From Anseranas semipalmata (Eukaryota > Chordata > Aves > Anseriformes > Anseranatidae), in assembly GCA_013399115.1 (NCBI GenBank), contig VXAA01003176.1, positions 184,079 to 248,078 on the forward strand: a stretch of DNA of 64,000 nucleotides, read 5' to 3'. Positions 53,848 to 64,000 of this stretch are shown here, piece after piece; position 1 is the first letter of the stretch, and every line of letters starts with the position of its first letter. The translations under genes and the position numbers were made by a program. Under the pieces are notes generated by a model. It was not told where the DNA came from, made no database searches, and worked only from the letters and a program-made list of their open reading frames with translations.

Positions 53848-56800
53848 AGGTATAAATACTGTGAACATCACAAAAACACATTCTACAGTCAGTGCCAAAA
53901 AATTGTAGGAGAGAAATGCAAGGCAGCACTCAAACTGACCTGCAGTGACCACTAATGGCTAAACGTGGCTAAAACGTCCATAACAGAGTTGTCACTTCCG
54001 GTAGTGATGGCTTAGCACACAGTTCTATTTCACCAATTGTGTCACTCCTACAGAGATATCCACAAAGTATTAAGGAGGTTTGAATCTGAATTGAGAACAG
54101 AGTACTCGTGGAAACTCTTGAATAGTGTTTTACAGAAACACATATGATAACAGTTCTACACTCTATCCCACTGATATTCTTCAACAATAGCGGATGTTTT
54201 CTAAAGCATCAGTGACTTAACACAAAGGCAGTTAAGCACGTCTAGCAATTATCAAAGAACCACAAAATACTTGAACGCCAATATGTTTGACACCTATTTT
54301 AGATAGGAAAAAAAAAAAAAACCACAAATAAACAAAAACACTTGCACACATTCCATGGTGTGCAAGTTCCTGTATCCTGCGACAGCAACTGGAAGAATTA
54401 CATGTTATCAGTGCATCATGTGCATAGTTTTAACTATTCCAAGTTGCGCTCCTCTGTTTTGTTTGCTAGTCTGCTGTTAAGCTAGCTGAGGTGTTGTCAC
54501 TATGGTCCAAGTTCTGTTTGTTACTTCATTAGTGTATTACCCAGAGACCATGTTAAAGGAAAACAGACTCTTTCCTTACTCACATTAGTCTCTGTGGTTG
54601 CAACAGTGAAAAAGCAAAGGTCTGAGAAAGGCAGCAGAAGACTATCTCAAAGAAGTAGAGTATTAAGGAGGTCAATACAACTGGTTAAATAAGTAGACTA
54701 ACTAAAAACACTTCCTAAGATGATAATGCAATTCACTGAACTTACCCATCTTGCTCATGTGAGAAACAGTTCCTTTCCAACCCAAGCAGGGGAGAAAGAT
54801 GGAAACCCATCTTTCAGCTATGGGCAGCCTGAGTCTTTGATTACCAATTCTTCTTCATGAAATATGAACTTTCTCTGGTGTCAAGCTGGTTTAACAGTAA
54901 TACTTTTTTTGTGTCTTTCTGGTTTCTAGCACAGCTACCTGGGGAACTAATTTAAGAAGCAGAACAGTTTAATTTTGTATGAGAACACTTTCAATCTGTA
55001 GATTACATAACTTGCTCTAAATTTGCTAATGTTTAAATGACCTTAAGGAAATTAATTTTAGAGTTAATACATGCAAACTTTCATCAGATAACATGAAGAC
55101 CACGATCGTAGTCTCCCGGCTTCAAGCAACACCATCCATTTTCCTGATCCTGCTCAGAGCATACCAGGGAAATCACTACATCAAAAAGGCCATGAAAAAG
55201 ATTTTTTTCCAAATCCATACCTAGGAGAATTGCACCTTGACACCTGTAGATTTTGTTTGTTTTTACTGTTTTCCTTACTCACGGAAATGCTTAATCACAT
55301 TTTAATTTGATAAACTATTAGATGTAGAATTATCATAATGTGTACATTTCTATTGTATAGTTGCAGGCATTGTACAAACACCATTTATTTTTACTAAGTT
55401 TAACATGATATCTTTCAGTTGTATCAATCATTTCTTATTTTACGAGAATACGCATCAGTAGCTGCTTTGAGTGCCTCTGTCAACCTTCCCTCTTTTTAAG
55501 CTCTTTTTACCAGAACAGTTACATGCCTCTTATTCTTATCCCATGTTTTTAAACTCCCTTCAATCTTATTAAATCCTGTGCAAGGGAGAATAATGGCCAG
55601 ATGATTCAGTGGTTCCCATCTGTACAGCAAAAGCTTTGGTAGCATCAGTGAGGATTTTTATCTAAAATCCTCTTATCTAGGCAAGATTATTGTGCAGTCT
55701 ATCTGGGAGACTATGAAATCATAATTCTCTCAAATTCAGAGGAAAAATCCCATATATTCAAGCAGTCAGGATTTCACCTGTTCTGAATCTTGCTTTGCCC
55801 TTCTTATGAAACAAAGGCATTCTAATTTAAGAGATATAATTTAGAATTCTTTTAATGGAAAATTATGTTGGTTTTTTTTTTTTTTTTTTCATTTCCTAAT
55901 CTTGCCCTGCATCTGTAAAGAAGTAGGGTAAAATGAGATTCTATGTATTTGTACCAAAAGGGTTTATTCTGGCAGTTTTCTGTCAATCTTTTCCGTCTGT
56001 TACTCTTCTGAAACACGCACTTGATGTTCCTTGAATACATATGCTGAGATTGCTCCTTCATTTCCCTTCATTTTGTGGAAGGCTGTTGACCACAAAACAA
56101 CACTGATGCTACAGAAGGCAAAGACTTTTCAAAACTATGTTATTCTTCAAATTAAAATGCACCGCTTCCCAGCATCATGTTTTCATTTTCCATCATGACT
56201 TTAAATCCCCAAAGACCTATCTTTGTTTTTCTTTGCTTTGCTTCCTATGGTATTATTTGTGCTCATAAATGATCTCTACTATGATAAGAACTATGATTAG
56301 GTTAGCATTTTTCAGCCTTCAGGCAGTTTTGAATAATGATGAGAAGTGAGCTATTTGGATACCTGAAAATGAGTACTGTTTCTTTCATCTGATCTTATGT
56401 ATTACCTATGATCTAGAAAAGGAAAAAATAAACATTGGTTTAAGACTATCAATCCCCCTCCCCTGCAACACCATCAAAATGTAGACGCTGCAAACTTGAA
56501 ATAAAGCACATCTTTACTGAGGTTTTAACTTGGTGACACCCACATGATCTGCAATATTCTCCATGGAGAATGCAGCTTTGGGACACAAGGCCCAGCAGAA
56601 GACATTCCTCACCTCGTCGTGCTTTCCCCTTGTAACCCCCAACTGCTTGCAAGCTACAGCCTCTTCCCCCAATCTCCTCTCCTCAAAACCACAGCAGTTC
56701 CTAGGAGGATCTTTATCCACTGTGCCAAAAATATTGGCAGCATTAGGAAAAAGCTCAGGAGGTTATGGACCATCTTATGACTTCTGCCAGAAGAATAGTC

Positions 56801-58387
56801 CTTGCAAAGGCTTTCTGCCTCAGCACTAGAAGGAACTTCCGCCTCTGTGCTAATCTCTCCAAATTTCTAATATGGACCTGGGTTCCCCTTTAACCTTCTT
56901 TTCTGAGCTACAGATTGTCATTGTTCAAGTAGGCACAAGGATGCTAAAGAAACTAAATTATGACACTGGGGGGGTAGGGAGGTGGCGAATATCTTGCAGA
57001 GAGAAAATTAGGAAACAGTAAACCATGTTTAAACTGGGGAAATAAAATTTTATGTTGAGCTCCTTCCTAAAGAGAAAGATGGGTATATAGGTAATTACAT
57101 GTCGCGAAGAAATACTTCTATATGACTTCTAAAATGTAAAATGACACAGAAAAATTTAACAGAAGAGCACAAGCTCCAGTAATAAATACATACGTTTATT
57201 AAATATAAGAATAAACTGAGCTTATTCAACAAACCAAACCACAGTATAAAGCTACAGTATACAGTAGCTACCTACTAAAGACACATTGAAACTGATGGAG
57301 GATTAAAAAGCAACAGGTTGAAACTGAAAAAAACACTGACTACAAATATGCTGTTGTCCTAGTCTGTGCCTGTATCTATCAGCTCCACTCACATCTTCTG
57401 TCTTTAAAATCAGATTATAAACATTTTGCTTATAATTTTTTCCCCCACAAATTGGGAGCTGCTACACTAATCTCTTACAACATCAATCTGTAAAAATAAG
57501 GTTTTTTTAGTTTCCTAACCTCTGCTAATCTCTCCACGACTGATAGTGAATATTTGAGGTATTTTTTGGTACCAAGAAGTTGATGACTAAATTGAGTCTA
57601 ATCTGAGTTAGCTAATTTTATGCATATATATCTGGATCAGCCCACACCAATGTCACTTTCATATCCAAGACTGCAGTGTAAACAGGGTGGTACATCTAAT
57701 TAATAGCAATGTTGTCTTTAATAGCACTGTTGGTATTATAGTTCAAAGTCTTCTCTGTGACAGAGAAACATGCATAGCCTTTGGCTTGCTGCCTCACATA
57801 CACACAGCCACAACCGTGATGAAGGCTTCATTGTCACACAGCTATTCTTGTATGTTTAGCATTGCTTTACCATAACACAGGGGAGCAAGAGAGTACTATA
57901 TTCCACTGAATATAGAATATTACCAAATAACACAGAGGAAGAAAAGGCAAGCTGGGTACCATAGCTAGCTACATCTATAGATTTTATCGCTGATTTTCCA
58001 ACACCTAAAATTTTTTTAATCAATAGTTGAGCTTTGGAGTCCTGCAAGACTCTTAGCATTCAATTAAGACAAACAAACCCAAAATAAAAACACAGCCTGC
58101 CATGGTTCAGTGCAATTTTCATTTTCAAGCTTCTGTATGCAATAACGATTATACATTATCGTCATTAAAACAATTCAAAGCATTTTTAGGGACCTCAGAA
58201 GCTTATACTAAAAGTCCCTAAGCATACCCCTGATTCATTACTGTTGCTGTTTTAAAGATGATTGCCAAAAACATGACATGAATGATAAAAAAAAAAAAAA
58301 ATCTAGAATAAAAAAATTCTACACAAAAACAACATCAAGATCAGAAAGCTTTTCACACAAATACTGGCTCTTACTATTTTTTTTATA

Positions 58388-58450
58388 TATGGATGTATGT
58401 ATAGTATGTATACATACATATACACACACACACTCATACATATGCATGCA
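58388..58450. repeat. TATG/CATA and CA compound microsatellite
   Basis: GGATGTATGTATAGTATGTATACATACATATACACACACACACTCATACATATGCATGCAT forms a near-palindromic array of GTAT/ATAC units with a short (CA) run. Confidence 0.8.
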
Positions 58451-60060
58451 TCTTCATACACTGGTCTGTATGAAGAATAACAAATGAAACCTCAATTAAA
58501 TGTAAGATTTTTCATATTAGAATGTTGTAATATTCATTTGTTATTCTTATTTCTTTCTTGATGACAAGTTTATTTCTGTTGTTCAGATCCTTTTAATCAT
58601 CCTTTAAAAGAACTGCCATTGTATTTGGAGACAAACATTAGGATATAATGCAAGTTTAACTCCAATTTCTACATTTGTGAAAGTTAGTTTATTGGCAGTT
58701 CTAGAAATCCCTGTTGAATTAAATCTTCTTTTGACCCTTTTTAACTTCCAAGGGTAGAAAGGTCACACTAGAATGTGGCCTTTGCCTAAAATTATGGTGT
58801 TTAACTTGAGTACCTCAGAGATACAAACGATATTTTCTGGAAATTAAACAGCTGTGTGACACGCACTGCAATTGTGCAAACCATCCCACAGCAGCATTTG
58901 TGCTCTTTGTCATCTGGCTACCGTGCCTGTGCTGCGCGAGATGACCGCAAACGCCTGCCATCGGGGCTGCTGGGGGGCTGCCTGTGCTTACACAGGTGAA
59001 ACGGGCTAACCTAGGAACTGCTCCTGGACCAGCTCTGCACCACCAGAGGAGTTCTTGGCTGTTGGCTGCCTCTCCCTACAGCTGTCTATGTAGAAGAGCC
59101 TTGGCTGCAGCGTACATAAATATCCATAACGGAGGCTGCCATCCCATTACCTCCCAACCACCTTTAATAACTTCCTGAGCACTTCACTTTACCTTCTGTA
59201 CTTATTCCTTGTCATCATATTTTTCTTCATAACACAATAATAACGAACGGTGCCAGTATGGGCTTGACAGGAGAGTTGGCTATTATGGCAAACACACTCT
59301 GACCTCATGAAACACAAGACTTAAGTGTCAGAGAACTTAAATTTGATATCATTTCCAGTTTCATTACTGGATTTAGTTTTTGTTTGTTTAAACAAGAGGG
59401 TATTTTTTACTTTTCTATGCTCTTCACAGTTTTTGTCAAGAGAATAAAATTAATTTGAATCCATGCCTAAGGTCTTAATCCTGGTCTGTTTAAGATCACC
59501 CAGTGTTTTTCCTTTTACTTGAAGAACAACATTTGACTAATCAATGTGTAAATGATATAGAAACCAATCAAGGATAAAGCCTGTTTGTTTATTCCATTGG
59601 TAACTAAAAAGAAACACAAACCAAAAACTTATGTATGTTTTTCCTATTTGTAAGAAAAAGTCAAGTTTTTTGTTTAGTACCATTCTTCATTTGTGCTATG
59701 CTTTTAGCATATGGGTGAGAGCATCAAAGAATATGAGCATAAAGAGTAAGCAAAAGAACAGAAAAGAGATAGAGAAAATGGGAACTAGAAGAGGTGGCAG
59801 TGTTTCCTGTTTCACACCAGCTCCCTTATCCCTTGATTGTCCAACTGAGTATTTGCTCTTGTAATATAGTATTTTTATACTTGTTTTCATAATGTATTTC
59901 TTGATCAAACAAACTGATTTCTTCCAAGGAACAGCATGACATGATAAGGCACTTTATTAAGGCCAATGCCTACTTAAGATTCCTATCATCCAGGATAGAT
60001 CTCTGGTTTCCTCTCAGCATCCTTTCCCCTTTTAACACCTTCACTTACTCATGCCATCCT

Positions 60061-60094
60061 ATACCTCCTAATACCCTATACATCCTAATACCCT
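60061..60094. repeat. 17-bp tandem duplication
   Basis: ATACCTCCTAATACCCT and ATACATCCTAATACCCT lie head to tail with one mismatch. Confidence 0.85.
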
Positions 60095-60425
60095 AAGAAC
60101 ACATTATGAAAGAGTAAAATGAGCAAAACTAATCACACACTCAGTGAGAAGTGTGTCTTTTTCAGTTCATTTAAAAGTGCCCCCCCCAAAAAAAAACACT
60201 GTTAAATGACAAACCAAAAAACGAGAATGTCATGGGTCAATACTGCACTGACCAGTCCAGATGTAGTCCATCCCTTGACTTTATTTGAAGAGTTTCACAC
60301 TTTCACTTGTCACTATGACAAAAGGAGGCTGATCCTTGTGAACTTAAAGTATGACTCTGCCTCATAATGCAAAATAAACATACATCATCCATAGACATGT
60401 ACATAAAAAAGGTGATAGTGGAAAG

Positions 60426-60536
60426 TATATATATATACACACGTATATATATGTAGTATACGAATATATATATACTTACACTTGCATTATATACTTGTGT
60501 ACACAGATGCCCTGATTTTTGTGTGTGTGTGTGTGT
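60426..60536. repeat. TA-rich and GT microsatellite cluster
   Basis: Several TATATA blocks between 60426 and 60474 are followed by (GT)8 at 60521-60536. The cluster creates a spurious 145-codon open frame on the minus strand that is rich in Tyr, Ile and His-Thr repeats. Confidence 0.85.
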
Positions 60537-61226
60537 ATGCATGTACAGGCATATGTATTTTATTCTGCATAGTGGTAAACGTGTGTTTATTCTGCACTCT
60601 GAATTAGTATGAAGGTTAAGCATTGCAAAGATATGTGCCGTAACCTTCCAGTCAAAATATTTCATGGTATATCTCATAGATCCATAAAGAAATAAGCAGT
60701 TGTATTTTAAACCTCCAACCAAACAAAAACTACCAAACAAGCCACCTGAAGAAAAAGACAGAAAATTACCTCAGGAAAATAATCAATGACAATTATTCAT
60801 AATAAAACCATTTTTTTAAAAATAAGATTCATAATAGATTAGTATATAAAACATCATTAGATGATATTGTTTTTTTAATATGAGCTCAGAGGCATTTCTG
60901 TTGCAGCATAATTTATTTCAAAATAAATTGGACTAATCTTCCCTTGGTAAATCTGGTATTGCTTACCTCACTACCTACCTCTTTGTGCACATGCCTGATG
61001 GTTTCTAATCAAATATAGCAAACCACATCAATTGTGTTTTGCTTTTGAAAGTGATGGATGACTTAGCTCTGTTCAGAGAGCATGAAGATCTACACTTTTT
61101 CCTTGAAGGAAACTCAAATGCAAGGCCATGTTACCTTTATTTTTCATTTAGCATATAAACCCTAGTCAGTGACAAATTTCCCATCTTTTCCTTCTCACAC
61201 CAATTTGATTGCTCAGCAAGCTTCTA

Positions 61227-61271
61227 TATAATTTCTAAAAGTGCTCAACTATAATTTCTAAAAGTTCCAAC
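61227..61271. repeat. 22-23 bp tandem duplication
   Basis: TATAATTTCTAAAAGTGCTCAAC is followed directly by TATAATTTCTAAAAGTTCCAAC. The copies differ by a small indel and substitution. Confidence 0.85.
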
Positions 61272-63799
61272 TTTAGATCTCTTAAGTTTCCTTTATTATC
61301 ATCGGAAAATTCAACAGCTACACTTTGCTTTCTTTACTACATTGATAAGACTCACATTTTGCATAAAATCATAATTAGTATAAGGAAGGCTTTGTAAAGC
61401 CAGACTGTGAAGTATAAGACTGGAGGTGAAACATGAATTAAAAGGCTGTCACAAGCAAATGAAATATTTATGTTGCTTGATTAAGAGAAAAACAGCTGTG
61501 CAAAAACAGTTAATGGCTTCTTGCTCCTTTCAATTGATTGAATACATACTTACAATATGCTTTCAAGTATCATATTTGTCTACTTAGTAGCTAATCAGTC
61601 AAGCTATAATTCTTCCCCCCATTCCCCTCGTCTCCAAAGATCTGTAATGGGCATTACAATATTCAAGCCAACTGAAACTGATTTTGAAAACAAAATTTCA
61701 TGAGGCACCATACCAAAAGCCTAATTAAAATCTCAATGTCACACCCATTGTTTACTCTCCATCTCTGTTTGTAGATTTAGAGCCAAATTAAACCCTAAAC
61801 ACCATCTACCAAAACTAGATTGGTAAAAGTAGGCTTTCACATAACCCTGCCTAAAGGGTAGATGTTCTTGGATTAGAATTAAATTGAATTTACATATATT
61901 GGAAATAATCTTTAGAAGTTACCTTTATCTTTTACTTGGCAGTCAAAACCTTGCTTTGCATCGTGTGAATATCTATTTCAGCAGAATCTTAAGCCCTTTG
62001 TAGAAACAACCCTACACCCAGCATGTTTCTTTGGGGTTGTGCTAGGCTTATCAAATCATGTTCGAATGAACTTCTAAAGACTGTTTTAAAGCACAGTTTT
62101 AGTGCCCATTTTGTTTGTTTGTTCTCACTTTGCTTGTTGCATTAGTTAGAAAGCCTCTGATCAGAGAGCATTGACTAAAGGGAATCTCTAGAGAAAACTG
62201 CTTCTCCCATGGGCAGTAAGAGAGACCAAGGTGGGATGAGCATGAGCAGCAGCTCATGGGAGTCTGAAGCTTATACAGAGTCCAATAAATAGTCAAAAGA
62301 AGTGGGCCCATAATGAGCCCTCCTCCAGGACAGAAAAGCACCGTCCAAACTGTGCAGACAGGACTGAAAGTCAGAAAGCCACAGAGCTGACTGTAACCAG
62401 GCCTGGAAGCGAGGAGCTGCTCTTTAGGTAAAGGTCTGCAAGCCCTTTTTAGTCCTATTCTTCTTTTGCCAAGTCACATAAAAAATTTTAATATATATAT
62501 AAAAAAAAAAAACCTCTAAATTGTCTATTTTATAAATAGGCATTTGAGTTTAGCCTCCTTTTTGAGAAGCTCATAATCAGGAAGAACTGCAGAGATCTGC
62601 TTTAGTGCTCTGGCTGTCACAAGGCAAATAAAATAGCAATACTAGCAGAAAATTAAAAGCAAGTACAAAAAAAATGCTTTGATGTTAAAACAAATTACAG
62701 GCAACAGTTCTGTGGATATTTTCAGGAAGAGGTGAGAGGAATTTAGGGAGTTGTATATGTAGAATGAAAATGTAAATATGAGAAAGATAGCAAAAGACCG
62801 GACAGTACCAGCACATGATATTCTTGTACCATAAGAAGAAAGAGGGAAACTACATCTCCTGCGTGGAAGTGAAGTGCAGTTTTAAGTTCACACACAAAAC
62901 CCCAGGCAGTAGCACATGCAAACTCACACAGAAGACTGCATAATCACTTGTTTTCAAGAAAGATGAATTCAGACTACAACTGAGGCAAATAAATGAATCC
63001 TAGGTTGGGGAATAGCAGGGCTAGAGGGCTAAAGGAGAAGATCTTGGCTTGCTTAACTTAGCCAAAAACCAGACCAACAGGGAAGATAACTCATGTTTAG
63101 AGAAAAAGCCTTGTGAAAAAACAAAGCAAACAAAATTCTGTTTCCATGTAAATGGAAGGATAATACTGGCATAAACATAAAAGGTACACTCTGACTATAG
63201 ATTCAGGCCAAGAAAAACCACCTCACCCCAACAATCTCAGGAGTAACACTGTGAAGGCTTATTTAGGCTGAGAAGTCCTCCCAGTCCCATCTACTTTAAA
63301 ATGTTAGTTGATCACCCTGTGAAAGGGATAATTAAATGGCTTTCACAGGTCTATGAGGGGATTGGCTTAATTTATTCCTGTATTCCTCTTTTTTTTTTTT
63401 TTGCGCCAGTTTTTAGGTCAACTCGATAAAGTCAAATAATATACACTTTTAAGAATCTTTGTTATCTCTTGTAACATTTAATTGAAAACAGTGAAATATT
63501 ATGTTTAATACCGAATTTGCTTCATGGGATGAAAGTCTTAAATTAATAAACATTTCAATTTTAGAGATGTGCTGAAAAACACTGGTATAAGCAGCATCAT
63601 ATCATACCGTGTAGGAAAGAGAAAGTCACAGGTTTTAGGACATGGAAAGAGAAATTCTGCAGTGCCAAAATGGATTTTATAACCCACTTAAATCAGATGC
63701 TTTTTCCCTTTTTCTCTGTTTTACTGTATCTATTTCTACCATTGAAAAGCAGCATCAGAATAGTAACATTTAGTAACCAGATGGACTAGATTCAAGCAG

Positions 63800-64000
63800 G
63801 TCACCCTTCTCTGCTGTAAGGGACAGCAAGCTTTTGAGGAGCTACCCACCACTGCTATACCCTGTCAGACCTGTATGAGGAGACACTGGGAGATCTGGGC
63901 CTGATACAAGAAGTTCAGATGGATATCTAATTGCAGTCTCTACCTGCCAACAGGGATCTAGAGAGAAGATAGATCTGGTCTCTTTCAAAAGTACTCAGTA
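63800..64000 (+). mobile_element. Possible heavily diverged CR1 fragment at the right edge
   Basis: Phrases such as TCTCTACCTGCCAACAGG followed by GGTCTCTTTCAAAAGT resemble the CR1 ORF2/3' UTR junction (tyrosine-leucine codons, then GGTCTCTTCTCCCAAGT). The match is loose and the element would continue beyond the window. Confidence 0.3.

Larger units (their letters stand above)
36461..64000. other. Region upstream of FSTL5: gene-free intergenic DNA
   Basis: No exon with both splice sites and protein signature was recognised here on either strand. Contents listed separately are one probable solo LTR, one MIR-like remnant, the 519-bp duplicated block, microsatellites and a possible CR1 edge. 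Two GC-richer islets (56520-56850 and 58880-59175) have no assignment. Everything else is AT-rich unique-looking sequence in which I see nothing specific. Distal enhancers or lncRNAs cannot be excluded by eye. Confidence 0.6.

Noticed and set aside
60303..60740. 145-codon minus-strand open frame
   Set aside because: It is produced by TA and GT microsatellites, and the translation is Tyr/Ile and His-Thr repeats without a domain.

Overview
The window looks like an AT-rich, gene-poor stretch of a bird chromosome. The main evidence is a set of CR1 LINE 3' fragments of the avian type. They lie at 5670-5812, 23059-23985, 29923-30003 and 30690-30842, and those that keep the 3' end finish in the characteristic ATTCTATGATTCTATG-type tail. 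Long open frames are absent, A/T homopolymers are frequent, and nothing resembles an operon or any prokaryotic layout. I cannot name the species.

One protein-coding exon can be recognised with confidence. On the minus strand, 8605-8727 encodes 41 residues: a signal peptide followed by a short stretch ending [10 protein letters not shown]. This matches the N-terminus of follistatin-like 5 (FSTL5). It has a good 3' splice acceptor immediately upstream and a GT donor in phase 0 immediately downstream. The window therefore covers the 5' end of FSTL5, transcribed right to left. Positions 1-8604 are the start of the next intron. Positions 8744 to about 35.9 kb are most simply a long first intron. 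A GC-rich, CpG-rich island at about 35.9-36.46 kb, mostly lost in a 436-base assembly gap, is the best candidate for the promoter and non-coding exon 1. The rest, about 36.5-64 kb, would be the upstream intergenic desert.

Other contents are a probable solo LTR about 1.4 kb upstream of the island (37899-38279), a degraded MIR-like SINE (about 51490-51585), two small minisatellites (20-bp units at 29829-29902, roughly 34-bp units at 34898-35000), and several microsatellites. Three unassigned GC-richer islets lie at about 17.2-18.4, 56.5-56.85 and 58.9-59.2 kb. Four assembly gaps or N positions are present. The single N at 42347 separates two copies of the same 519-base sequence that I could not distinguish by eye, almost certainly an unmerged contig overlap.

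I found no convincing previously undescribed system. The points most worth checking are the missing promoter island, the false-looking 519-bp duplication, the LTR close to the promoter, and the unassigned GC-rich islets.
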